NCBI RefSeq assembly: GCF_024171605.1
Contig: NZ_JALKAA010000002.1
Location: 434,001-498,000, forward strand
Direction: 5' to 3'
DNA: 64,000 bases
From: Pontibacter sp. HSC-36F09
GTDB lineage: Bacteria; Bacteroidota; Bacteroidia; Cytophagales; Hymenobacteraceae
A program made the translations under genes and the position numbers. Numbering within the stretch: position 1 is the stretch's first letter; each line of letters opens with the position of its first letter. Below are positions 1-7,818 of the stretch, one piece after another. A model generated the notes under the pieces. That model worked only from the letters and a program-made list of their open reading frames with translations, searched no databases and was not told the origin of the DNA.

Positions 1-922
1 CTATGTGCCTTACGATGTGGAAATTAATGAGAATGCCGCCCGTACGCTGGAGTATGCCTACGATGACTTTGCTATCTACCAGCTGGCAAAGGCCTTGAAG
101 AAGCCTGCTGATGTAGTAGAGCTATACAAGCAACGCAGCCTGAACTACAGGAACCTGTACGACCCGGAGCACAAGCTGATGCGTGGCAAGAACAAGAATG
201 GGGAATTCCAATCGCCGTTCAATCCGTTCAAATGGGGCGACGCTTTCACAGAAGGCAACAGCTGGCACTACTCCTGGTCGGTGTTTCACGATACGCAGGG
301 GCTCATTGACCTGATGGGAGGGAATAAGGAATTCGTGGCCCAGCTGGATAAGGTGTTCAGCCTGCCGCCTGCCTTTGAGGAAAGCTATTACGGGCAGGTG
401 ATCCACGAGATCCGTGAAATGCAGATCGCCAATATGGGACAGTATGCGCACGGCAACCAGCCCATTCAGCACATGATCTACCTGTACAACTATGCCGGCG
501 AACCCTGGAAGGCCCAATACTGGGTGCGCGAAACGATGGACCGGATGTACAAACCAACGCCGGACGGCTACTGCGGCGACGAAGACAACGGACAAACCTC
601 CGCCTGGTATGTGTTCTCTGCCATGGGATTCTATCCGGTAACGCCTGCCACAGACCAGTATGTGCTGGGAGCTCCGCTATTCCGGAATATCACGGTAGAA
701 CTTTCCAACGGCAAGAAGATCGTGATCAATGCTCCTAAAAATAGCTCTGAGAACAGGTATATCGAGAGCCTTCGCGTGAATGGCAAGGCGCATACCCGAA
801 ACTGGTTGAGCCATTCGGATTTGATGAAAGGTGCTAAGTTGAACTTTAAGATGACTGACAAGCCTAATAAGAGCCGGGGTACGTTTAAAGAAGACGCTCC
901 TTACTCTCTGTCTAATGAGTAG
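1..922 (+). CDS. GH92 family alpha-mannosidase, C-terminal part (gene starts before the window)
   Basis: This is the last 300 or so residues of a glycoside hydrolase family 92 enzyme, a calcium-dependent exo-alpha-mannosidase that trims alpha-linked mannose, usually periplasmic or surface-attached in Bacteroidota. The reading frame is open at base 2. The family signature GDEDNGQTSAWYVFSAMGFY lies near 570-630, and the segments ENAARTLEYAYDD and YSWSVFHDTQGL are typical of the (alpha/alpha)6 catalytic domain. GH92 proteins are usually about 750 residues, so more than half lies outside the window, including any signal peptide. It ends in TAG followed closely by a strong terminator. Sugar-utilisation neighbours, if any, must lie upstream. 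Confidence 0.93.
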   Translation, partial: YVPYDVEINENAARTLEYAYDDFAIYQLAKALKKPADVVELYKQRSLNYRNLYDPEHKLMRGKNKNGEFQSPFNPFKWGDAFTEGNSWHYSWSVFHDTQGLIDLMGGNKEFVAQLDKVFSLPPAFEESYYGQVIHEIREMQIANMGQYAHGNQPIQHMIYLYNYAGEPWKAQYWVRETMDRMYKPTPDGYCGDEDNGQTSAWYVFSAMGFYPVTPATDQYVLGAPLFRNITVELSNGKKIVINAPKNSSENRYIESLRVNGKAHTRNWLSHSDLMKGAKLNFKMTDKPNKSRGTFKEDAPYSLSNE

Positions 923-942
923 CGGCTGTCTGAAACGGTAAT

Positions 943-989
943 AAAACAGAAAAGCCCATCAATTAGCAATTGGTGGGCTTTTCTGTTTT
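943..989. terminator. Rho-independent terminator after GH92 gene
   Basis: A 22-base stem (943-964 with 968-989, one G-T mismatch) encloses a 3-base loop, with A-rich and T-rich flanks on both sides. It sits 20 bases after the GH92 stop and is symmetric enough to act on both strands. Confidence 0.85.
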
Positions 990-1127
990 ATAGGGCGCGC
1001 TAATAGACTTCTAAGTTCTTGTGCAGTTCGGCTTTAGTATAACGGCTTATACCTACAATCCCTATGCGTTTGTACCATACCACAGGGTAATGATACTTGC
1101 TTTCAGTCAATCAGTTCCAAGTACGTT

Positions 1128-2051
1128 CTATTTTTCTGGTTCTAGTGACGCTACCGCTGCTTTCCCTATAGAAGCCTTGTACACGATATACCCTTCCTGT
1201 TCCAGTCCATCGAGCATGGTTTTTTTGATTTTAGTTGGATAGCCATCGCGGTTGTAGGTATAGCTACAGGTATAGGAGAGGTCTTTTCTGATATTACTAT
1301 CCCGGTCGCGCACGGTATACCTGGTGATGTTGTGGTTGCGGTAAGGCAGCTCCAGCGGCATGAACTTGGCTTCGAGGGGAAGGCTCCTCAGATAACCCGG
1401 CTTGTCGTCATACTCCAGTTCGATGGTGAGGTAGGGTGTTTCTGCTCGAGGGGCATAATGTTCCATTCGCTGTAGCTTGCCCTGATCATAGCTATAACTA
1501 ATATGCTTATATAAATAACGAGGGTCGTCCTCTGCTATACCTAATTCATAAGCACTCCGCACAAAATAATAATAGTTGGTCTTAATTAGTTTATTAGCAG
1601 CGTCATAGTGGTGATAAACATTATGGCTGTTGGCTCTTCCAGAGGATGGTCCCTGGTTATGCATCACCGTATAAACGGTAAAGCTCTCACGCGCTAAAAG
1701 TCCTGTTTCGTGAGACCGTATGAGCATCTCCTGTTTTCTTATAATAGAGTCGGCCTTGTCCAAGCCAATAGAACCTGCATCGGGTCTGAAGTTCACTTCA
1801 AAAATCTTATCCTTGAACTGGTGGTCCGGCTCCTTGAAGTACTCATCAAAATAACTATAAGTCACCTCCTGGTAGAAGTTGGGCCTGTTGGTTGTCACGC
1901 TGTACACCCTACCCTGGTCGTAGTGGAATTCGTGGGTCGTGCCGCCGATCACCACCTTTTTGGGATATAGCTGCTTGATTTCTTCTTCGCCTTTAGAGCA
2001 GGCGGCCAGAATAACCAGAAGGGGGAGGAGGAGTAAAGTTCTTGCTCTCAT
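1128..2051 (-). CDS. Putative lipoprotein with YD-like repeats
   Basis: This 307-residue protein has a lipoprotein signal (LLLLPLLVILAACSKG, lipid Cys at residue 18), so it is expected to be anchored in a membrane facing the periplasm or the surface. The mature part is full of Tyr/Asp-rich beta segments such as HYDQGRVYSV, VTYSYFDEY and YTYNRDGYPTKI, reminiscent of the YD/RHS-like beta repeats found in many Bacteroidota lipoproteins. The protein at 33278 has the same architecture. I do not recognise a catalytic motif and the function is unknown. It is transcribed alone, convergent with GH92. Confidence 0.8.
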   Translation of the reverse strand: MRARTLLLLPLLVILAACSKGEEEIKQLYPKKVVIGGTTHEFHYDQGRVYSVTTNRPNFYQEVTYSYFDEYFKEPDHQFKDKIFEVNFRPDAGSIGLDKADSIIRKQEMLIRSHETGLLARESFTVYTVMHNQGPSSGRANSHNVYHHYDAANKLIKTNYYYFVRSAYELGIAEDDPRYLYKHISYSYDQGKLQRMEHYAPRAETPYLTIELEYDDKPGYLRSLPLEAKFMPLELPYRNHNITRYTVRDRDSNIRKDLSYTCSYTYNRDGYPTKIKKTMLDGLEQEGYIVYKASIGKAAVASLEPEK

Positions 2052-2193
2052 GACTTATCTGTTTAATGAGATTGGGAAATACTTTACTAAATATAGTTAT
2101 ATTTTAATTTGTAGCAAATTAAATGTGCTGTTTTTCAGTTGTTTAGTTTTCAACTAAGGTATAGCAGCAAGCTTTGCTTAGTCTGCTGATTGC

Positions 2194-2802
2194 TTACTTC
2201 TTCTCCAGCAAACCATGAAAGATCAGGTTAGCCAGGCCCTCATACACGGCAGATGGGCTATAATCGATATCCCTCATTAGTTCTGGTGGTACCTGGCTGA
2301 TAAACTCCGGGTCCAGGATTTTCTCCAGCGCACTGGCGTAAAGCAGTACTGCCAGCGAGGTATTGGCGTCTTTCCGGATAAAGCCCTTCCGGCTGCCTTC
2401 TTCCAGCAATGTTTTGAATCGCTTAAAAGCGGCCTCGGTGCGGTACTGTTGTAGTAGTTGCCAGGTCTTGGGGGTGTGCTTTCGAATGTCGGTGAGCAGC
2501 TGGCCGTTGATAAGTGCAAAGCGCTGTCCGACGGTCCGGAAGACTTGTTCCGCTTTGCGGGTGAAATCGGCTTCTTCCTGCTGGAGCAGGTGTTCTACTT
2601 CCCGCTGCAGTGCTTCCAGGTAGTGCTTGATCACGGCGTGGAGCAATTCCTCTTTTCCTCTGAAATACTGGTACAGCGTTTTTTTGCTCATACCCAGCTG
2701 CTTGGCCAGGTCAGCCATCAATACCTTGCTGTAGCCTTGCTTAAAAAACTGTTGTTGAGCCTCCTGCAATATCAAGGCCTTCGGGGTGTTTGTCGTGTCC
2801 AT
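2194..2802 (-). CDS. TetR/AcrR family transcriptional regulator
   Basis: This is a 202-residue regulator. An N-terminal helix-turn-helix (MADLAKQLGMSKKTLYQYF, about residues 30-50) is followed by an all-helical ligand-binding domain. I chose the Met at 2802, not the upstream one at 2841, because a good -7 box (TACCTTTG on the minus strand, 2839-2846) would place the transcript start near 2833, downstream of the longer start. Such regulators usually repress a neighbouring transporter or enzyme in response to a small molecule. No obvious target adjoins it, and the nearest efflux operon is 7 kb away. The target is unknown. Confidence 0.9.
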   Translation of the reverse strand: MDTTNTPKALILQEAQQQFFKQGYSKVLMADLAKQLGMSKKTLYQYFRGKEELLHAVIKHYLEALQREVEHLLQQEEADFTRKAEQVFRTVGQRFALINGQLLTDIRKHTPKTWQLLQQYRTEAAFKRFKTLLEEGSRKGFIRKDANTSLAVLLYASALEKILDPEFISQVPPELMRDIDYSPSAVYEGLANLIFHGLLEKK

Positions 2803-2880
2803 ACTAGTAGGGTGCGGTTCATCATCACGGTCCTGCCACAAAGGTACGAGCAGCTGTGACCAGGAAGCTTATACGACAAA

Positions 2881-2928
2881 AAAATCTCCTGCAGTCAGTA
2901 TTATTACTGACAATAGCAGGAGATTTTA
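2881..2928 (-). terminator. Terminator after cold-shock domain gene
   Basis: Nested stems pair 2882-2892 with 2917-2927, plus an inner AGTCAGTA/TACTGAC stem. On the minus strand the hairpin is followed by a run of seven T. It lies 70 bases after the stop of the 2998 gene. Confidence 0.85.
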
Positions 2929-2997
2929 AATTTATAATCACCTAAGTTAAACTAGATGGCTTAAAGCTGTATTCGCAGGCTTTTGAACCAGAGGGGA

Positions 2998-3453
2998 TTA
3001 CGCCAGTTTAACGTTAACAGCATTCAATCCTTTGGGGCCTTTTTCAACCTCAAAAGTTACACGATCATTTTCCTTGATCGCGTTCACCAAACCATTCTGG
3101 TGCACAAAGACACGCTCCTGGGTCACATGATCCTGGATGAAGCCGTAGCCTTTCGAATCGTTGAAAAAAGAAACGGTTCCTTTTCGGATCAGGTCAGCCG
3201 GGTCGATATCGGCCTGCTTGGCCACACCGATCTGGATATCTTCCTGCTTGAATTCTTTTTTCTTCTTCGTAGGGTCTGGCGGCGTGTCGGTGATATTGCC
3301 GAACTCGTCCACATAGGCCAACATATCATCCAGGCCTTTGCCTTTGTCAGAGTTGGCCATACGCTCCTCGCGCTTCTGCTCTTTGTCTTGTCTTTTCTTA
3401 AGTTTCTTCTTCTCTTTTTCTTTTTTACTGAAGGTTTCTTGTGATCTACCCAT
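2998..3453 (-). CDS. Cold-shock domain protein with basic N-terminal extension
   Basis: This is a 151-residue protein. The C-terminal 65 residues form a cold-shock domain with RNP1 (KGYGFI) and RNP2 (VFVHQ) motifs that bind single-stranded RNA or DNA. In front of it lies a highly charged Lys/Arg/Glu-rich segment (KKEKEKKKLKKRQDKEQKREER), likely disordered, and an acidic linker. The architecture resembles Bacteroidota RNA-chaperone-like cold-shock proteins longer than CspA. It lies 3' of a small unknown gene and a classical CspA on the same strand. I infer a role in RNA remodelling or translation under cold or stress. Confidence 0.9.
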   Translation of the reverse strand: MGRSQETFSKKEKEKKKLKKRQDKEQKREERMANSDKGKGLDDMLAYVDEFGNITDTPPDPTKKKKEFKQEDIQIGVAKQADIDPADLIRKGTVSFFNDSKGYGFIQDHVTQERVFVHQNGLVNAIKENDRVTFEVEKGPKGLNAVNVKLA

Positions 3454-3503
3454 ATTGCTGTTAAATGATCTATATAATTACGGTAAGCGGATGTTCAGGT
3501 TTG

Positions 3504-3731
3504 TTAGTACCTGAACAGGAAATTTGTGCCATTGCGAATCCACTTTTCAAAAAATGAATTGTCGTTATACTCGCCGGTTACAAGTTCGAAGTCGGGTTGG
3601 TCTTTGTTTTTACGAGAGTTCATGAACTTTGGGAGGGAATCCTGATTGTTTGGGGTCCAATCCTGTCCTTTTTGGAGGGCTACGCAGATGTACTCGCGTG
3701 TGGTAGTGTCTACCAGGTATCTTCTATTCAT
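3504..3731 (-). CDS. Small hypothetical protein between two cold-shock genes
   Basis: This 75-residue protein has no signal peptide or membrane segment. It contains conserved-looking stretches (YLVDTTTREYICVALQKGQDW and FFEKWIRNGTNFLFRY) with an aromatic, basic C terminus. It lies 51 bases upstream of the 151-residue cold-shock gene and is on the same strand, so the two may be co-transcribed. A terminator at 3813-3844 separates it from the upstream cspA gene. I do not recognise the family. The coding call rests on the strand-consistent position and plausible composition. Confidence 0.55.
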   Translation of the reverse strand: MNRRYLVDTTTREYICVALQKGQDWTPNNQDSLPKFMNSRKNKDQPDFELVTGEYNDNSFFEKWIRNGTNFLFRY

Positions 3732-3812
3732 CGTAAGGAGGGGTTAGGTGAAACATTGCCAGGGCGGCATTATACAAACGGGGAGTGGTGCAAATACGTG
3801 CACATCAAACTT

Positions 3813-3844
3813 AAAAAAAAGCCTCACCCGCAGGCAAGGCTTTT
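3813..3844 (-). terminator. Terminator after cspA-like gene
   Basis: AAAAGCCT (3817-3824) pairs with AGGCTTTT (3837-3844), and the minus strand continues into a run of T. It lies 25 bases after the stop of the 63-residue CspA homologue. Confidence 0.75.
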
Positions 3845-3868
3845 CTCGAAATGACTTATATCTAAAAA

Positions 3869-4060
3869 CTAAGCACGCTTAACGTTAATCGCGTTTAGTC
3901 CTTTTCTGCCTTCCTGCAATTCAAAAGTCACTTTGTCGTTTTCCTGGATTTCATGTACCAGGCCAGTCACGTGTACAAAGTACTCCTGATCTGTGTTGTC
4001 TTCTTTAATAAAACCAAAACCTTTCAGGTCATTAAAGAATTTTACTGTTCCGTTATTCAT
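3869..4060 (-). CDS. cspA: CspA-family cold-shock protein
   Basis: This 63-residue single-domain cold-shock protein has RNP1 (KGFGFI) and RNP2 (YFVHV) on the beta-barrel surface that binds single-stranded nucleic acid. The length and the N-terminal GTVKFFND motif match the family. It acts as an RNA chaperone in the cytoplasm. The gene is preceded by about 300 non-coding bases, consistent with the long structured 5' leader usual for cold-shock mRNAs. That leader role is inferred and not shown by a defined structure. It has its own terminator, so it is probably monocistronic. Confidence 0.92.
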   Translation of the reverse strand: MNNGTVKFFNDLKGFGFIKEDNTDQEYFVHVTGLVHEIQENDKVTFELQEGRKGLNAINVKRA

Positions 4061-4322
4061 TCTGTGTTGTTTAATTATATACTAACTACATTATAGTTGG
4101 TATATAGGTTCATTTATTTTTTTACAATATACGATAAAAATTTTACAATTGCGCGGTGCAGTCGGTTTTATTAAAGGTATTCTATATTCCTTCAGTGCAA
4201 AGTCACCAACCAAAGTGCGTACGGGTGCTTTAAAGCCAGATAATTGAGTTAGGAGAGGGTTAGTATACAGAAATATAATTTCTTAGAAGGCTCTGTTTTT
4301 GTGATATAAAAACGAAAATAAA
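4061..4322 (-). other. Non-coding region, probable cspA 5' leader and divergent promoter region
   Basis: This AT-rich stretch between the divergent cspA gene and the aromatic operon has no ORF that I can support. The part next to cspA is likely the untranslated leader of the cold-shock mRNA. I could not assign a clear promoter for it. The best -7-like match on the minus strand is TGACTTTG near 4192-4199. Confidence 0.4.
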
Positions 4323-4352
4323 TTGTTGTTTTATAAAAAGTCTCTATATTGG
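4323..4352 (+). promoter_or_regulatory. Candidate promoter of the aromatic amino acid operon
   Basis: TTG at 4323-4325, a 19-base spacer and TATATTGG at 4345-4352 fit the Bacteroidota consensus (TTG, about 20, TAnnTTTG) with one change. Transcription would start close to 4358, just before the first leader peptide at 4361, implying a very short or absent 5' leader for that ORF. Confidence 0.45.
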
Positions 4353-4360
4353 CGACTGAA

Positions 4361-4420
4361 ATGAACAAGCAGCAGACATCTTATACCTTCTTTTTTTACT
4401 TTTTTCCTTCACGGGACTAA
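4361..4420 (+). CDS. Phe/Tyr-rich leader peptide 1 (attenuator)
   Basis: This is a 19-codon ORF whose peptide contains the run YTFFFYFFP: five Phe and two Tyr in nine residues. It is followed by a G+C-rich terminator at 4451-4477. Right after the stop, GCGGG (4422-4426) can pair with CCCGC (4454-4458), which is the 5' arm of the terminator. A ribosome waiting for charged Phe- or Tyr-tRNA would leave this anti-terminator free, while a ribosome reaching the stop would cover it. This is the logic of the enterobacterial pheL attenuator. The upstream TATACCTT (4382-4389) can also pair with AAGGTATA (4429-4436), a possible pause hairpin. Confidence 0.85.
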   Translation: MNKQQTSYTFFFYFFPSRD

Positions 4421-4450
4421 AGCGGGAAAAGGTATATGTAATCATATAGA

Positions 4451-4477
4451 GGCCCCGCACCAAGCGGGGCCTTTTTT
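4451..4477 (+). terminator. Attenuator terminator 1
   Basis: A perfect 8-bp stem, GGCCCCGC (4451-4458) with GCGGGGCC (4464-4471), has a 5-base loop and is followed by six T. It lies 30 bases after the first leader peptide stop and well before the first enzyme gene, so it must act by attenuation. Confidence 0.9.
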
Positions 4478-4497
4478 GTTTTAAATCAGCAATACGA

Positions 4498-4578
4498 ATG
4501 CATCTGACACAACAGAATTTTTATTACGGCTTTGGTTTTAGCTTTTACTTTTTTGGTAAACGCCCGGGGCTGTATTGA
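4498..4578 (+). CDS. Phe/Tyr-rich leader peptide 2 (tandem attenuator)
   Basis: This is a 26-codon ORF beginning 20 bases after terminator 1. Its peptide has six Phe and four Tyr, most within FYYGFGFSFYFF. Its last codons contain CCGGGGC (4564-4570), exactly complementary to GCCCCGG (4608-4614), the 5' arm of the second terminator. A ribosome stalled on Phe/Tyr codons (4519-4557) leaves this segment free to form the anti-terminator, and a ribosome at the TGA stop (4576-4578) masks it. Two complete leader-peptide/terminator units in series before one operon is the unusual point. Confidence 0.85.
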   Translation: MHLTQQNFYYGFGFSFYFFGKRPGLY

Positions 4579-4606
4579 TTATACTTTAACCTAAAGTTAT
4601 CACCAG

Positions 4607-4639
4607 CGCCCCGGAGTCTTACTTCGGGGCGTTTTTTTT
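4607..4639 (+). terminator. Attenuator terminator 2
   Basis: CGCCCCG (4607-4613) pairs with CGGGGCG (4625-4631) and is followed by eight T (4632-4639). It ends 8 bases before the start codon of the prephenate dehydratase gene. Confidence 0.9.
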
Positions 4640-4646
4640 GATCTAA

Positions 4647-5465
4647 ATGAAAATAGCAATTCAAGGTATAGCGGGAGCATTCCACGAAGAAGCCGCCCGG
4701 CTCCGGTTCGGCGACCAGCCGATAGAGATAGTGCCCTGCCTCACGTTCCGGGAACTGGCTGCGGCTGTTGCCTCGGGGCTGGCCGATAAGGGCATTATGG
4801 CCATAGAGAATACCTTAGCGGGTACAATACAGCCCAACCTGGACCTGATACGGGAGCACCAGCTGTGGATAAGCGGCGAAGTGATCATGCGCATCCGCCA
4901 GCACCTGGGCGGTGTGCCCGGGTCGTCGCTGCAGAGTATCCGCAAGGTATACTCTCACTACATGGCCCTCAACCAGTGCCGCCCCTTCTTCGATGCCTAT
5001 CCTGCTGTGGAGCTGATTGAGTCGGAAGACACGGCGCTAAGCATCCGGAACGTAGCCGAAGCCGGCTCTACGAAGCTGGCAGCCATTGGCAGCTCGCTGG
5101 CCATTTCACAATACGGCCTTGTCGTGCTCGGAGAGGGGATCGAAACAAGCAAGCAGAACTACACCCGCTTTCTGCTGCTGGACCGGCAGCCGCAACAGGT
5201 TATTTCCTGCAACAAGGCCACCCTTAGCCTGGTGCTGCAACCCCACCCGGAAGCTTTCACGCAGGCTATGGCGCTGTTGCAGGAGCGGGGCATACAAGTC
5301 TCTAAAATCGAATCTTTGGCTATACCGGGCCGCCCCTGGCACTATCGCTATTACCTGGACCTGCGGTTTGAGGCAGAGGAGCAACTAGATGAACTGCTTT
5401 TGTCACTCTATACCTTAACTGAATCTGTCGACCTGCTCGGGAAATACACGGCCCATACCCATTAA
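4647..5465 (+). CDS. pheA: Prephenate dehydratase
   Basis: This 272-residue cytoplasmic enzyme converts prephenate to phenylpyruvate, the committed step to phenylalanine. The catalytic prephenate dehydratase domain covers about residues 1-180, starting with IAIQGIAGAFHEEAA and carrying the NYTRFLLL segment near 170. An ACT regulatory domain follows (about 190-265), with the KIESLAIPGRPW stretch corresponding to the ESRP motif that binds Phe for feedback inhibition. There is no fused chorismate mutase, which lies instead on the DAHP synthase two genes downstream. It is the first gene after two tandem Phe/Tyr attenuators and is separated from the next gene by only 10 bases. Confidence 0.95.
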   Translation: MKIAIQGIAGAFHEEAARLRFGDQPIEIVPCLTFRELAAAVASGLADKGIMAIENTLAGTIQPNLDLIREHQLWISGEVIMRIRQHLGGVPGSSLQSIRKVYSHYMALNQCRPFFDAYPAVELIESEDTALSIRNVAEAGSTKLAAIGSSLAISQYGLVVLGEGIETSKQNYTRFLLLDRQPQQVISCNKATLSLVLQPHPEAFTQAMALLQERGIQVSKIESLAIPGRPWHYRYYLDLRFEAEEQLDELLLSLYTLTESVDLLGKYTAHTH

Positions 5466-5475
5466 TCCATTTGTT

Positions 5476-6651
5476 ATGATCAATCCATCAGCACGCGCTA
5501 ACAAAACAGGCGCTTACTACTTTTCCCAAAAGCTGACCGAGATCAGTCAGCTCGAGGCACAAGGTCGCACCATCCTCAACCTGGGTATAGGCAATCCGGA
5601 TTTGGCGCCCGACCCGAAGGTGACCACAGCACTGATCGAAGCAGCCTGCCAGGCGGAGGCGCACCAGTACCAGTCGTACCGCTGCACTCCTGCCCTGCGC
5701 CAGGCGCTGAGCGCCTGGTATAAGCGAAACTTTGGGGTAGCGCTCGATTATCGGGACGAGGTCCTGCCACTTATCGGCTCTAAAGAAGGCATCATGCACC
5801 TTTCACTGGCTTTCCTGGACCCGGGCGATGAAGTGCTTATACCTGACCCCGGCTACCCCATTTATGCGAACGCAGCAGTAGCTGCCGGAGCCAAGGCAAT
5901 CTACTACAACCTGACGGCGGCGAAAGGTTGGTTGCCGGATGTGGCTGAACTGGAAAGTCTTGTCAGTCCCACCACCAAAATGCTGTGGCTTAACTTTCCG
6001 GGCAACCCGACAGGGGCTGTGGCAAGTGAAGCGGACCTGCAGGCGCTTGTCTCTTTTGCCGACAAGCACCAGATCCTGCTTTGTCATGATAATCCCTATG
6101 CGCTAATCCTCAACGAAGAGCCGCTTAGCATCTTGGCTATTAAAGGGGCAATGGAAGTGGCCGTGGAGCTCAACTCGTTAAGCAAATCGCACAATATGCC
6201 CGGCTGGCGCTTGGGTATGCTGGCCGGAAAAGCAGCCTACCTCGATGCTGTCGCGAAGATGAAAAGCTACTCAGACACTGGCATTTTCAGACCCATACAG
6301 GAAGCCGCTATCGTTGCCTTAGAGGCAGATGAAGCCTGGTATTCGGCATTGCAGTCAACCTACCTGCAAAGACGGACCCTGATATGCCAACTGCTGGATG
6401 AGCTGCAGTGTAGTTACGCCACCACGGGGGCAGGGCTATACCTGTGGGCGGCTATACCTCCCGGCTGGCAGGACAGCTTCGCTTACAGCGACTACCTGCT
6501 CAGCACGTTCGACCTGTTCGTGGCACCCGGCTCGGTATACGGTCGCAACGGCGAGGGCTACATCCGGGTAGCGCTCACGCAACCTGCCGAAGCGCTGGCA
6601 CAACTGCTACGGAGGGTGCAGCAGCATGAACTCAGCAGCCTCCAGGTATAA
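5476..6651 (+). CDS. PLP-dependent class I/II aminotransferase (probable aromatic amino acid transaminase)
   Basis: This is a 391-residue fold-type I aminotransferase. Visible landmarks are LNLGIGNPDLAPDP near the N terminus, the NFPGNPTGAV segment around 175, the HDNPYA segment, and the PLP-lysine region SLSKSHNMPGWRLG around 235-250 (Lys of SLSKS). Its position between prephenate dehydratase and DAHP synthase suggests that it transaminates phenylpyruvate and 4-hydroxyphenylpyruvate to Phe and Tyr. Related sequences are often annotated as aspartate or LL-diaminopimelate aminotransferases, so substrate specificity is inferred from context. It begins 10 bases after pheA. Confidence 0.9.
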   Translation: MINPSARANKTGAYYFSQKLTEISQLEAQGRTILNLGIGNPDLAPDPKVTTALIEAACQAEAHQYQSYRCTPALRQALSAWYKRNFGVALDYRDEVLPLIGSKEGIMHLSLAFLDPGDEVLIPDPGYPIYANAAVAAGAKAIYYNLTAAKGWLPDVAELESLVSPTTKMLWLNFPGNPTGAVASEADLQALVSFADKHQILLCHDNPYALILNEEPLSILAIKGAMEVAVELNSLSKSHNMPGWRLGMLAGKAAYLDAVAKMKSYSDTGIFRPIQEAAIVALEADEAWYSALQSTYLQRRTLICQLLDELQCSYATTGAGLYLWAAIPPGWQDSFAYSDYLLSTFDLFVAPGSVYGRNGEGYIRVALTQPAEALAQLLRRVQQHELSSLQV

Positions 6652-6696
6652 CACATCAAATAAATAGAATTCAGAAACACATCAGCTTCAACTAAT

Positions 6697-7779
6697 ATGA
6701 ATACGAAATCAGCATGGACACTAAAAGCACAGGAACAGCCTCTCATCATAGCAGGGCCTTGCAGCGCTGAAACAGAAGAGCAGGTGCTGGCGACAGCCCA
6801 TCAGTTAAAAGATGCGGGAGTGGATATCTTCAGAGCAGGCAGCTGGAAGCCCAGAACCCGCCCGGGCTCATTTGAGGGGGTAGGCCAACAGGGACTTGCC
6901 TGGCTGCAGCGCGTGCAACAGGAAACAGGCCTGCGTGTAGCGACGGAAGTAGCGAATACCCTTCATGTTGAGCAGTGCCTGCAGCACGGTATCGATGTGC
7001 TTTGGGTCGGCGCGCGTACCACGGCCAATCCGTTTGCTGTGCAGGAAATTGCAGACGCCCTGAAAGGTACAGGTATACCCGTGCTGGTCAAAAATCCTGT
7101 TAACCCGGATATAAACCTTTGGCTGGGAGCCATTGAGCGCCTGGAGAAGGCAGGTATCAAACAGGTTGGCGCCATCCACCGGGGCATCTCGCCGCTGGGC
7201 AAGTCGGTGTACCGGAACAACCCGGAGTGGAGCATGCCCATGACCCTGAAGGAGCTGCGGCCCGATCTGTTGCTGATCAACGACCCCAGCCACATTGCTG
7301 GTAACCGTCAGCTGCTGGCAGGTATAGCCGAAACAGCATTAGCCCTCCGCATGGACGGCCTGATGATCGAAACGCACATAACCCCCGAAACTGCCTGGAG
7401 TGACGCCGACCAGCAGATTACCCCACAGACCCTCCAAGAACTGCTTGCAAAACTGAGCGGCCGTCCGTTGACCACTGACACAAAAGCGGGAGCCGATCTG
7501 AACGATATGCGCCATTCTATTGACTACATTGATGAGCAACTGATTGATCTGTTGAGCTACCGCATGCAGGTGGCCGCTGAAATAGGCCACTACAAAGCGC
7601 AGCATAACCTTACCGTGTTCCAGGAAAACAGGTGGGCGCAGCTGCTTGAAAAACACACCAGTCTCGCTCTGAGCAAAAATCTTAATGAGGAATTTGTCAC
7701 GCAGTTGTTCGACCGCATCCATCAGGAGTCGGTGAGGAGACAGCAGAGGGTGCTGCCGCTTATACCTGCGCGGGCCTAG
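6697..7779 (+). CDS. Bifunctional DAHP synthase / chorismate mutase type II
   Basis: This 360-residue protein joins the first enzyme of the shikimate pathway to chorismate mutase. Residues 1-250 form a KDPG-like DAHP synthase of the AroA-beta type (IIAGPCSAETEEQV, FRAGSWKPRTRPGSFEG, NDPSHIAGNRQL, MIETHITPE). Residues about 265-345 form an AroQ-class chorismate mutase (DLNDMRHSIDYIDEQLIDLL, then RMQVAAEIGHYKAQ). The fusion channels or allosterically couples entry into the pathway with prephenate formation, as known for Bacteroidota and Bacillus-type fusions. It is last in the operon, 45 bases after the aminotransferase. No prephenate dehydrogenase (tyrA) follows, so the tyrosine branch enzyme must be elsewhere. 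Confidence 0.95.
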   Translation: MNTKSAWTLKAQEQPLIIAGPCSAETEEQVLATAHQLKDAGVDIFRAGSWKPRTRPGSFEGVGQQGLAWLQRVQQETGLRVATEVANTLHVEQCLQHGIDVLWVGARTTANPFAVQEIADALKGTGIPVLVKNPVNPDINLWLGAIERLEKAGIKQVGAIHRGISPLGKSVYRNNPEWSMPMTLKELRPDLLLINDPSHIAGNRQLLAGIAETALALRMDGLMIETHITPETAWSDADQQITPQTLQELLAKLSGRPLTTDTKAGADLNDMRHSIDYIDEQLIDLLSYRMQVAAEIGHYKAQHNLTVFQENRWAQLLEKHTSLALSKNLNEEFVTQLFDRIHQESVRRQQRVLPLIPARA

Positions 7780-7818
7780 TCGGTTTGGCAGTGATTTCGG
7801 GTGAGGTAATAACGCGGG

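Noticed and set aside
1021-1242. 73-residue plus-strand ORF at the 3' end of the 1128 lipoprotein gene
   Set aside because: It overlaps the lipoprotein gene antisense and has no recognisable feature beyond low-complexity Ser/Pro/Phe sequence.
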